Assembly: GCA_963924555.1 (NCBI GenBank)
Contig: OZ004583.1
Coordinates: 9,376,582-9,440,581, forward strand
DNA length: 64,000 nt
Origin: Crambe crambe
Lineage: Eukaryota; Porifera; Demospongiae; Poecilosclerida; Crambeidae
Direction of reading: 5' to 3'
Positions within the stretch are counted from its first letter, which is position 1; the number at the start of each line of letters is the position of its first letter. Shown in pieces: positions 10,493-22,700 of this stretch. The position numbers were made by a program, and so were the translations under genes. Under the pieces are notes generated by a model. The model worked only from the letters and a program-made list of their open reading frames with translations. It did not search any database and was not told the origin of the DNA.

Positions 10493-13400
10493 TTATACTA
10501 GGGATCGGAAGAAATGAGCTTGGCTCTGTTGATCGTAAGTCACTTGAGTATCTTGCCTCCTCTGCAGACCTTCCAGGGAGGGAGTTGGCTTCCTGGCACC
10601 TCCTCCCACAACTGCTAATCCTGATCTGTTGGGGGCAGACCCTCCCACAGCTGCAACCCCACCTCCCGATCTGCTGGGGGACCCTCCCACGGCTGCAACC
10701 CCGCCCCCTGATCTGCTGGGGGACCCTCCCACAGCTGCAACTGATCTGCTAGGGGATCCTCCCATGGCTGCAAGCCCACTCCCCGATCCACTGGCGAGTG
10801 ATGTGGTGGAAATTGGTGGGGAGAAGATGTGTGGTGAGGAATGTTGCATTGGCTTTGCTGCCTGGCTCAGGGGAATGAAATGTGGCAGCTGGTTCAGAGG
10901 AGTTGACTGTGGAGTTGTGTGTGCCTCCTTCCTATGAGCAGCTCGAATCTTCTCCAGCTCTCCTCTTGATGACATGATTCCAGGGGAAGAATGTTTGCTT
11001 GCCTCATGGGCATGCTCAGTCTCTCCATTGCTGAGGAAGGAGTCACTGCCGTAGCGTGAGGTCACATGCAAGGTGTCGTTTATGCTAGCAAGCAGAGAGT
11101 TTCCCCCTTCTGCTGATGTGGTGGGTGGACTCTGATGAGCTCTCTTTTTTAACTCCTTCCTCTCCAGCGAGTGCACATTTCTCACTTCAGTGGCAAATGG
11201 TTTTGGTGTTTCCTTGACTGAGACTTCGGCATATTTGATCTGTAACCCTGGCTTCTTTGGATGTGTAGGGGGTGGAGTTTTTTCTTTCACGTGATCATTG
11301 CTGTTTGTTCTACGTCGGACTCCAATGACTTTGTACTTCTGCTGTTCCCATGGACCCTGTGTTTTGGGTATGTGTTCCCCTCCATTGATGACGGGTGTTT
11401 CTGGAGGTTCCTCCTCACTGTTATTGTTATTGGCATTGGGGGAGGAGTCTCGATGGGTGGGGCTTTTGGAGAAATAGTCCTCAGTGAAGGTGATGTTGGT
11501 GGGATGTGTGTACTTTGGACTTAGAATTCCATCCTTTTTGTACCGAGCGGCTTCCTGTTCGTGCCTACCAAATAGCTTCATCTTGATGGCTGCCACGCCC
11601 ACTGGTAATTCTTCTTCAGGGGTGATGGGAACAACCTGGTCCACACGAGGTTCATAGCTGGGGATGTCCTCCACCTCCTCCTTGAACATGACTCTGTGTT
11701 TCCCCTTCCCTGTTTTCTTGGCAGTCTTCTCGCCCGATACTTGGGGGTGGGAGGGAGAGTGGTCTGATATGGACGAGACGATTTGAAGTTCAGGGCCCAC
11801 ATCATGATCATTTAACTCTAACTCCACCTCTTTATCTCCCAGCTGCTGTGAGGGAATGTCACATAGCCACTCGTCCTCCTGGAATTCCTTGTCCCCCTCA
11901 CCTTCCTCTTCTGGGACAGGAGAGGGAACAAGGCAGACGTCTTGCAAGGAAGTCAAGCCAGTAGTGGCATGGGTGGAGTTTTGGGGTGCTTTGATAATGA
12001 ATTCATCTGATAACTCGTCCAGCTGCTGATCTATGTTGGATATAGTGGTGAGGACTTCATTAAAGCCGACATTCACTGCAGTCTTGTTGTTTTGAAGAGA
12101 AGGATCTCTCTCTTGAGAAGACGACCCTCCTTGATCCACCATACCTGCATCAGCTCCTAATGCTCCATCACTCTCCTCTTGAGAGTTGATTTCAGGAGGT
12201 GGGGGAGGAGGTAGATTGGGTGGAGAGCGACTCCTCTGTTTGACACTTCCTGCCCTTCGTGGTTTCTTCTTGCGGGAGGCGTGAGGTCTCTCTTTGAATC
12301 CCTTTTCCCCCATAGCACCTACCAAGCTCATTGAACGCGTGTGCTTATAGCTGTGATTGGACGACTTGGCAGCTTCCTCTGCTCCTCCCCCCTGACCCCT
12401 ACCCGATTCATCAAGGACATCGGGACTGGAGGAGTCTTCACCGACGAGATCCGGGAGTGAGTTAGAGGCAGACTGCATGAGGATGAGGGAGTCCGAGGCA
12501 GAGCGGATGTGGATTGGGGGAGGAAGACTATCCTCACCAGGTGAACTGCTAGAGTGCTCCTGGTCTGTCTGTGAAATACTCAAGTCCATAATCACATTTT
12601 CTCCTGATTCCAGAGTACCAAACCCGTCCTGATCTGATTCTAAATTCCCATTCTGTGCTGGCCAGTATTTCTGAATCTGTCCATGAGTGAGGTTGGTAGG
12701 GAGTGATGCCGAGTAGTGAGGGGGTGGAGTTTCCAAGCCGAACTGCACCTCCCCATTGGCTGGAGATTGTGGAATGGGGACTTCTTGGGAGAGTCTTGGT
12801 CCACCGGAACGCCTCCTGCCCTCGGGAGGAGCAGGGGCGGGGCGGTGTGGTTTTCTGTGAGCCGGGGATTGTCCTACACTCTCACTAGCACTGCCAACAC
12901 GACGTCTCTGAGATCCCCCAGTGCCTTTATCCTTAGGAAGAGCAGGGGCTCGTCTAGTGGGAGGGGTGTGGCCAGCAGTAGCAGATGGTTTGTTGGGAGG
13001 AGGAGATTGAGAAGATGCACGGGCACCAGAAGAGCTGTTGGCTCTGCCTCGAGGCTGTCCCTGCTCCTCTCCCTGCCTCTGCTGCTGCTGTTGGTTGTGA
13101 AGTTCCTGAGATTGCCGCAACTTCTTTTTGAAGTTTTCCAAAGCATTGTGGAGAGCAAACAACCACTCATGGAGATCATACCTGCAGCAAGAAGAAAAGG
13201 ACAATATAAATGGAGGAGATAGAAATATGGGTATGGGTGGTGGTCACCAAGTCCAATTCTATGGAAATGATGTCAATGGTAAACACTTCTCTATTTCCTC
13301 CTCAATGGAGATTCTGTTTAACCTGTTGACTTGCTAAGCAACAGTACTGGATGCCTCTGCTCTGTGATTGTAGTCACATTTCACATTTCTATTGCATGCA

Positions 13401-16314
13401 AACTACATGTATGGCTCCCTATCCAGCAAGATGAAATGCCACGTAAGTGCATGCCACATTCTTCCATAGTGTGTAATACATGTTGCCACATTCCTCCACA
13501 TTGTGAAATACATGATGTGTCTGAGTAATTTTAGCAGGAAAAATTCTTTACACAGTGACAGCTAACTCTTCCTGATACACACAGGTACCACCACAAGGTT
13601 CACCAGCTGTCCTCATATCCATATCCTTGCTCCGTGTCCTAAACTCTTCAAATCTTTACAGAGAGTACGACCAACTCAGTATTTACCTCTCATGGAAGCA
13701 TCGAGTTCAACACCTCGCTTCAAAAGAACCATACCTGCTCTTTCATCCTAAATCATCACCACACATAACTTTCCTCTCTCCTGCTTGATGATAGTAGGGA
13801 TACTGTGGAAACTAAAGGTTGGTTGAACGTGTAGGGTGTGGAAGTTACAGGTTTCCAATGCCAACCATCAACATAACTCGATTCATATCTCTCACTCCAT
13901 CATCATTAGCTCACTCTAACCAAATGCAAACCACACAGACTGTCTCCTTGGCAATTAGGACCCAACAAAACACTCCGAAACAGATTCATTTATTTTTAGA
14001 TTAAATTAAACTCATCTCACGTCCATAAGCGCTCAAGGTTCACACGATCCAATGACCTCTGAGCTAAGCTGAAGCTGCAAGTTCCAGTGAATGCCAATAG
14101 TTCAGCAAAGGCAACCAACTGACCGTTAGACTAACAGGAAAAGGTATCACACATACAGTGTGACTGGATAATTATGGTGGGTGTGAGGGGGTTGTGATTA
14201 GGGAGGGCCTGCCACATTATGGTAGCTGGCAAGTGTCCAATACTCAATACCAGCACACGCCAACTCACCACCACTAGTTGGCATCATAAAGTATGCCACA
14301 AACACCAGCAGGAAGCTCATGAAATGGTCACATCAAACACTTGCACATAATTAGTACAGAGAATACCCATTTGGATTTTGCTCCAGGCTATTAACTTGCA
14401 ATAATATGATTAGACACACGAGAGTAAATATAAGTGCTCAGCCCAGCAAATCCACTATCGAGGGAAGGAGATGAGATAACTGAATACCTACAAATTAGAG
14501 TAGGTACTTCTTAGAAGCAAAGTGCATATGCATTTTCCCCTCCATGGCAACCAGGCAGTCCCACGACCATTGAACCCACTCCTGATGAATAGAGAACATC
14601 AACAGCCAACAGGAACAATATCCAATCAACACTTTCCTTAAGATCAATCCACTTTCTCAAATTTCACCTGTCAAACAAGTTGCTTATCTTGCAGCAGTGC
14701 TGGGGTTGGGGTACGATGTCTTGTTGCATGTGTGCAGTTACACCTCATTGGACCAGAATGCTTATTCGTGAGTGGCAGTCACAATATTGCACCTCACATT
14801 TGAGCAAGGACACAACATTAACCTCACCCAACACAATCCCATATATGATACACGCCACCATACACACATGCACAGGGGCCTGAGTAGACTACTTGCTCTG
14901 CTCTCACTAGCTGATCACTCACTCCACTACACAGTAATAATAAACAGAGCTGCATTGGGAATACATCAGACTGGCTGACCTCCACATTAATGACTAAGGC
15001 AAGGACAGTGAGGTAGCGAAAAAAGCCCTAATTGAATTCAAAGAAGGCTAGACTTTATGATCAGTGGGCTCAAGCCAGCAGTGGGTGGACCATAATTGAT
15101 CAGCAGTTGCATAGTAACGGCTTACTCAAGCTGAGAGGAAGTTAAGGAAAGTTATTGGAGTGTCCATTATCACGACTGAAGGTTTAGGTCAGCGTGTAAA
15201 TATTGATGGCGAGTGGTAGTGTTTGAGGGTATTAAGCAAAGCTATTGATCTGTTGAGTGAGGTATGCATTCCTGCAAGTAATATCACATCACGTACAATC
15301 CATTGCTGGCATTGACTAGAGAGTGTCAAACTTATTGATGGCACTATGGGAGATCTTTGCAGCTGCTGATGGGAGAGTGTCAACTTGTTGACACCAGAAT
15401 GTAGCTGCTAATGGTCCAAGCCTATCACGAACCCGTCAGCACCTTCCCCTCCTCAATAGGACTAAAACACTACACACTGGGAGTTCACTGTGCATACGCA
15501 AGACAGACATAGCAAAGTATGCGGCAAGATTAGAGGCTAGCCAGATGTCTCCACTGCAAAGATGCACTTTGCATGAATTTATTTAGATTGGACTCACCTG
15601 CTCTCAGGTAAGAAGTGGTAATCGCCTTTTGGAGTTTTGACCACAAATACATTTTTGTGTCCCAAGTGCTCTCCAATGACCGAGATGTTTTGGGCCTCGT
15701 CCACTCGGATAAACCCTTCATTCCTCTGTCGTGCGATGTAAGCCTCTTCAGTCTTAAAGTACACCAAAGCCACTTGTGTCTTGTCTTCAACCAGCACAAA
15801 CCAGTAACGATGCACTTTCTGAAAATGAGTAAAACATACATATATGTAGTGTCTGTAATTGAGTTAGGCTTGTACACCTACAAGCACAGATTGTGGAACT
15901 TTCACAAAACATGTGAAGACACTTACTTCCTACAAACAACTTGACAGCTGCTAGCACTAAATTAGGCAAACTGCAAACGTTGAGCGCTCAAGGTATTAGC
16001 ATAGTTCCGTGTCATATATCTACGGTATTAGTGCATTCATTTGCTTAGGGCTATTGTCGGTTTGTTTATTCACGACCACAAAGTTATCAAGCGCCTACTG
16101 TAAATACACTTAACTTTGCATGCAAGCTACTGTGGTAGGTAGAACTAGCTAGCTAGAAGCTCGGAAGCTAGCGAAAGCAAGACATGCCCCTATTTTACTA
16201 ACTTGCTTGAGGCACTAGCTCAGGCTAGCTGAAACTCACTTTTCTGATTCCGCGCTTGGAGATGGGAGGCTCCTTGAGCATATAGCCTTGCTTCAGGATC
16301 TTGTAGGGTGCCAT
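10493..16314 (-). CDS. PH-domain docking/scaffold protein with ITIM-like and SH3-binding motifs
   Basis: Three exons: 16314-16240 (MAPYKILKQGYMLKEPPISK), 15818-15599, and a long last exon from about 13182 to the stop at 10493; splice phases fit (the Arg of ESR-YDLHEW is split). The PH domain spans about residues 8-125: GYMLKEP opening, HRYWFVLV, IRVDEAQNISVIG, and the C-terminal helix YDLHEWLFALHNALENFKKK with its invariant Trp. The following ~880 residues look disordered, with proline motifs (RRAPALPKDKG, PAPAPPEGRRR, LPPPPPPE) for SH3 or EVH1 domains, an ITIM-like IKYAEV near 11230, and Gly/Ser repeats at the end. PH plus a long phospho-/proline-rich tail recalls Gab/DOS/IRS-type adaptors that carry signals from receptors at the membrane, but no family-specific tail motif was recognised, so the name stays general. 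Confidence 0.8.
10615..10800 (-). repeat. Coding tandem repeat in PH docking protein C terminus
   Basis: About four units of 33-45 bases, coding on the minus strand for AAVGGSPSRSGGG-type segments. Successive units are nearly identical (plus-strand core GATCTGCTGGGGGACCCTCC), so copy number may vary between individuals. Confidence 0.85.
13196..15598 (-). other. Large intron of PH docking gene, no gene seen
   Basis: This 2.4-kb intron joins the second PH exon to the long last exon in correct phase. It carries only short open stretches on both strands, none with a recognisable domain. It is far longer than most introns here and sits directly downstream of the first coding exons, a common place for intronic enhancers; no specific element could be named. 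Confidence 0.6.
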
Positions 16315-16660
16315 TGCTTCCAACTTCAATAGCTGTCAGCCGCTTCTTTTCGAATTTGATGCAATCTAGATTGCAGATCACTTTTTCATTTACGCTCTTA
16401 ATGTTATTGTAATTGTGGGTTAAGTTGGCGCCGCAACCACACCTATCAAATTTACATTGAAGCCTGGAACCAATTTTCTTGGATCTAGATCTAGGTTCTG
16501 AATTCTGAGGAATGTGGTTTTCTAGAAAGGAGGTGGGGCTAGTAGAAAGTGGTAGGAGGGTCTAAGTTTTTAAAGTCTGCATATTTCTAATACCAGTTAG
16601 TTGATGCGAAGATATCCTTCAGTGCAAGTTTAGTAATGTAGAAACACCTATAGCTGCGCC
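16315..16660. promoter_or_regulatory. Divergent promoter region, PH docking gene / Ig receptor
   Basis: 346 bases between divergent starts. It holds a GGCGCC at about 16428-16433 and overlapping TCTAGATC-type palindromes near 16480-16500. No TATA box was recognised. Confidence 0.5.
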
Positions 16661-16706
16661 ATGCTTTTACTCCCGACCTATAGCTGCGCCATGCTTTTAC
16701 TCCCGA
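16647..16706 (+). repeat. Exact 30-bp tandem duplication across a start codon
   Basis: The 30 bases at 16647-16676 are repeated without change at 16677-16706. Each copy contains GCCATGCTTTTACTCCC, so there are two in-frame start codons, at 16661 and 16691, both reading into the signal peptide of the Ig receptor. Confidence 0.98.
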
Positions 16707-19700
16707 TAGTGTCCGCTGTGTTTACGCTGAGTCTGGCAGCAGGTAAGTGCCAACTGCCTTTGTAGTGGTCAACAGGTTGTGTAATGATTATAATCCAGCC
16801 AATAATCAGTTTTCTCTCCTTAGCCCAACAGACTTCATCCCCTCAGTTTATGACTGAACCTTCCAACACTACTGCATACCAGACTGCAGTCCTCTACTGC
16901 AGTGCCTCAGGCAACCCCACTCCCAGCATCAGCTGGTTCAGAGATGGCTCTCCCCTCAATCTCGCTGCAGACTCCCGCCTCAGTCAGACTGCAGAAGGAT
17001 TGGGAATCACAGACCTACAGGAATCCAATGGGAGGGAACTGGAGGGTGTGTACCACTGCGAGGCCAGCAGTGTCGTGGGGAGAATCAGAAGTAGAGGAGC
17101 CAGACTCACAAGGACAGGTCAGAGAGTTCATTCTGTTATGTACGTGCATGTGGGTGTCTATCAAACTATTAAGAGCTAAACACTCAATCATTGCAGTCAG
17201 TTGAAGTAGGAAATCATATTACAGTATTTAGTAAACTTGTAGATCCCAAGAGTTTAGGAAAACTTCTAATCATAGATGAGCTCAGTGATCTTAAGATCTG
17301 GATATGGTGGGTGTGACCATGTGATGCAGCAATGGGTTTCATGCATATTCTGCTCACACACCTTCATTTTAGTAGCCTGTTATGTGGCCACAGGTATGCG
17401 AGAGAGAGATTGTGTCAGTGAGATGGTTAATCGAGAACTGTAACTGTGACCAGACAAAGGATATGGTCCATATTTTTCACAAATTCCTAGCATTACTGCA
17501 TTTGCTGGTTTGAGGTTCATTGTCTGTGTACGTGTTGGTGCAAGCCTGAGACTCCTTGTTGTCGGCCTTAGCCTGTTTGTTAACAGTGCTAATTGCTACA
17601 GTTCAGAGTTGCCATGTTTGACTCACTCAGTGCACTCGCCCTGTTCACATTGATGAAATGTTGGGATGAGCTGATTATACGTTAGAGAAGCAGAATTTAC
17701 ACCACACAGCTAAATTTCCTCTTTCCCAGCACTGAAAATGTCCTAATTGAGAGACTGCTGCTATAGGTGGTGTATGTATCTTCGGCTCAGTTACAGCGGG
17801 TGTAGAATCAAGAAACACATGTAGAAATAAACCTGACTTGCCTGAAACATGAGTAGGACACTGGCATGCTCCAAATCACAACTCTACACTACCCAACACA
17901 CTAACTTCATGTGAAGACGACTGCTTTTCCATATCCACGCATGTCCTTTGCTGCATAGTGGTTTCTATAGAGTCTTACCTGGATGATTGTGTGCATGTCC
18001 TTTGCTGCATAGTGGTTTCTATAGAGTCTTACCTGGATGATGATTGTGTGCATGTCCTTTGCTGGTTCCTATAAAGTCTTACCTGGATGATGATTGTGTG
18101 CAATTACATGACACTAATATATGTAGGAATAATGTCAACAATGATCGTTTATTTGTCAAGTTCACATGTTGTTATGAACTTATTCTGAGAGGTGGTAGTG
18201 AAGTGTTGCACAGAGTGCTATGTTACCTTGACGGTCAAGATGACTAGCTGAGATTTGTGTGAATTGCACTTCTCTGACCTCCTTGTGTTCAGTGGCATGT
18301 CATTGATGCAATGCATGGAGAGACACTGTAAAGTTATTATATGGCGGAAGTCATCGTTCACTGACATCAGTTATTGTTCATAAAATGTAGATGTTTAGTA
18401 ATTCTAGGAAATAAACTACTAAACATAGGAAAAGCATTCTTTTTATTTGCTTGATATGTTTACTCACATGGAAGGATATGTTGACATCAGTTGCCATGTG
18501 GGCTTATTCAGTGTTCCCATTAGTATAAAAATGGTTGTAGCTACATGCTAGACTTGGTGTCACTTGTACTGCAAATATTCAGGTATCAGATGACATTATT
18601 AGATCACAAGCTAGATCAGTAACTGTATATGAGTTCACAAAAACCATTTGCCTCCTCAAGTTTCATGGTGGCAGGTCATGTGTGGTGCATGGGTCTCAGG
18701 GTTAGTCTATTGCCCACCCAGTCAGTAAGTCAGCCAGTCCTTCTTTCCTTGCAACTTGATCAATCCTTGATTTAGTCTTGCTCATATCTCTGTAAATCAA
18801 TTTCCTTGTATCATGCATGTAAGCTAGGCTGGGCTATGTTGAGGGAAGCTTAAAGTTGAATGTGTGCTGATAATGAAAGGTTAATTAATTAGCTGTTGAT
18901 TGTGACATGAAGTAACTTCCCCATGGCACATGCATGGCACATGCATGGGACACACATACATGCATGATGTGTGGCACATACATGCCACATACATGCATGA
19001 TGCATAATGATTCACAACAGAAGTCCCATTGTAATGTTTCCTCAAACAATGATTTGCACATGAGATGTGAATTTGTTGCATTATTGTTGCAGTGTGGATT
19101 GTTGGCTTCAATGAAAGACCTTTGGAAGAAAAAACTGTCACACGTTACTCTCCCCTCACCCTACCCTGCCAGGTGCCCCAACAGAGTATCCCTCCCAGTC
19201 AAGTCATATGGAACGTCATAACCCCTCAAAGTGAGAGGTCAGGGACGGCACTCAATGGAAGTCTCATCTTCTCCTTCTTTGAGTCGTCTCAGAGTCACGT
19301 ACTAATATCCTGCAGACTCAGCAATCCTGTGTCAGGACAGAACATCGAGAGCTCACGATACCTACTTCGGGACAACCCAGGTACGTAACTCCATATTCTA
19401 AGCCCCATCCCAAGATCTATAAACCACACCCACCCAATCTAGGGTCACATAAAGTTCATCACTTCATTTTATATATTTTGTAGCTGGTGCGATGCTGATC
19501 CACCCAACTAGAATAGTTGTCCCACCAACTCCACAGACAGTAGTGGCAGGAGAAAGTGTCACACTGCAGTGCTTCACCACTGGCAGGTGAGAACCTTTAT
19601 TTACCCTCACACTTGCGTAATTTAACCACCTCCTCTTGTGGCAGACCTATTGCTAGCATTGCCTGGAGCAAAGATGGGTCTGCTGTGGTGCCTGGAGGGC

Positions 19701-22700
19701 ATGTGCAGACTGCAGAGGAAGCACGGCACTTGGTGATATCGGGAGTGATGGTGGATGATGCTGGGAGATACACCTGTACTGCTAGTGCTAGGGACACTGT
19801 CTCAGCCTCAGCACTACTCCAAGTCATAGGTGAGAGGTACAGCCAGGCAACAGTTACATATCCTTGCATGGTCCGATTATCAATGGAATGTGCGTCACTA
19901 GCTGTGATGAGAAAGCTTGAGGTATGTGTGATGAGAAGAGAGTTGTGATAAGGTGTGTAGGTGGACTCATTTTGTGCCGAGAGGACGTCTCGAGGGAGAT
20001 GATACATGACAGACATGATAGTTAGTGTCACTGTGTGTGTGAGCTGTCACTGTCATCACTATAATTGATTCCATTCTCATGTCCAATGTTCCACTCCCAT
20101 GTCCCATGTTCAATATTGCAGCATAGCAAATATCCTGGATCTCTTCCTCACTAATCATCTCCTCTCTCTCTCTCTCCAGTGCCCCCTACAATTAACTCTT
20201 CATTTCCGGAGATAATGGCCAACGTGTCCCAGTCTCTCTCTATTTCCTGTTCCTCGGTGGGAACGCCCCCTCTTCTATGGAGCTGGCAGTACAATGGGAG
20301 GGACCTGATGCCTTCAGAGCAAATGACAATCAGGAGGGAGGGGGCCAGCTCCACGCTGGAGATGTCCTCACTCCTGGAGGGGGACAGTGGGGTCTATCAG
20401 TGTCATGTACACCAACCAGCCACGGGGAGACAAGCTGCTCACAACCAGCTCATAAATGTCAGAGGTGAAAATAGAAACCACAACAGTATTTAACAGTGAA
20501 GGCATTGATTGAGGTGGCAGGTAGTGCTATGTACTTCATGATGATATTCAATCTTCCCCCTTGAAATTTGAGTTGGTAATGAAGTCTAAACATTCTCTCA
20601 ATACTGTTAAGTGGACTCAACATAATATCTCAACTCTATTATCGTCAAATTTCCTTTCTAGTGATTCCCCCAATGTTTGTGAACGTCTCCTCCACTCCTG
20701 ATGTGCTGGCTCTGAGTGGCTCCACACTGACCATCCCCTGCATGGCGATGGGTTTCCCCTCCCCAACCTTCACTTGGGAATATGCCGCCAATCAGCAACC
20801 TGTTCCCCTGAATAGTCGCATTTCTATTCCGGCTCCTGGAACGGGAGATGGAACTTTAACCATCTCTCAAGCTGCTACCACTGACAGTACTACATACACA
20901 TGCATGGCAACCAACTCACCCAATGCCCAGCCAATTAGGAGTGATCCATTCATTGTCAGAGTCATAGGTAAGGAAAAATAACTTCTCTTTACCACTTGTT
21001 TCCTCTCCTGTGTATGTAGATATGCCCAGAGTTGAACCTCTTCCTCAATCCCTTATTCCCTCTCCTGGTGAAGCTGTCACTCTGAATTGTGTGGCCACTG
21101 TGCCCAATTCTGTCACCTTACGCTATCGCTGGACTCGTGACAATGTGATAGTGGGATCTGAGGAACGTGCGAGCGGCAGTTTGAGCATCCCTTCTGTGCG
21201 AGAAGACCAGTCAGACAATGGAGTCTATCGCTGCCTTCTAGTGTTGTCCAGAAATGGACTGAATGCACCTCCTCTGGTGATTCCAGTGAACTACACCACC
21301 ACTCTTACTGTTGGAGGTGAGTCCACATGGGAGCCATACGTGTCATTTCCAGTAAAACACCAAACAGTTCATAGTGTGTGGCAGTAGGTGCAACCAGTTT
21401 GTCCTCCAACAATAAAAGCATTTCCCTGCCCTATTTCGACAGAATTGAAATAATAATACGGTTTATAGTGTTGCTATTATCCAGCATGGCTTTAAAATTA
21501 TTGTAGTAATAAATATGTTGTGATGTCTGTTGCATATATGCAGAACCCCCAATGCCACCTTGTTCCCCTACCCCCCTGTCCCCTAGTCAAGTGGGCACAT
21601 CTTCGTTCACTGCTCGCTGGGACCGCCCGTCATGTGATGGGGGACTAGCACTCCAAAACTACACCCTCCAGATCATCAACAGAGGAGCTTCCCACTGTAG
21701 CAGTCCAGAGCAGCAAGAATGGACCACCATACAGACCGGACTTGATCCAGCCATGCTACAACATACGATCATCATGCTCCACCCAGCAACCACCTATCAG
21801 TTTCGTGTGGAAGTCTTCACCATTCTCTTCAGCAATATATCAACTCCTTATAATGTCTCGACTCGGCCATCAGGTAAGTCAATTATGCAAGTAGTTAATC
21901 ATTCCATTATTGAATGATTCATTGGGTAATATCATAGACATCTAACATGAGGATATTCATGAGGTGGATGGAAGGAGCTAGCTGTGAATATAGTGCATGT
22001 GGTTTACTGAATTCAGTCAACAACATTTCAATAATTACTTCCTTGCCGCACTCCAGGAGAATTTGCTGACTCCACCATGACTTCATTATTTTCCTATTGC
22101 AGTTCCCCAGGCTCCTCCGATCAACATTGCTATTACCAATACCAGTAGTGGTGGATTATTGGTCTCTTGGGACCCACCTCCCAGCTGCTCCACCCACGGA
22201 GGACGTCTGACTGGATACACCATCGAGTACCGTGTGTCAGAATCTGCCACATCTTCCAGGAAGGAGGTCTCTTCCTCCTCCACCCAGAATGCTCCCCCAA
22301 CCCAAGATACTCTCTCCGACCTCATCCCAAATACCCTTTATCATATCTCAGTTGCCGCTAAAACGAATGAAGGGGAGGGGCCCTTTTCCAATGCTTCCAC
22401 TGTAACTAGCCCCAGCACCCCCAGCATTACTACTTCTAGCAGCACTAGAAATGCTACCACAGAACCAAGTGTAACAGTTCCAGTGACAAGTCAACCATGG
22501 TTCTATGCAGTGGTTGCAGTGGGGGCAGTGTTGGTGCTCCTGGTCATTCTTCTCATCTTCTGCTGCATTTGCTGCAAGTTCTGTGGAAGGACTGGCCACT
22601 ACAAGTGTAAGTTGACGATTAGTTATAGAAATCATCCTACTGCTGAGAAAATACTTGTCTTCAATGGAACAGATGTATAATTTTTCGTAATGTCTTTTGA

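Noticed and set aside
13679..13745. Ankyrin-like cryptic exon (VLLKRGVELDASMR) on the minus strand in the PH gene intron
   Set aside because: It has a plausible donor but a poor acceptor, and its frame does not fit between the flanking PH exons, which splice directly in correct phase. The similarity is short enough to be chance.
17119..19092. Nested gene in the large receptor intron
   Set aside because: Open frames are short, show no domain, and one is made by the tandem repeat. Nothing supports a gene.
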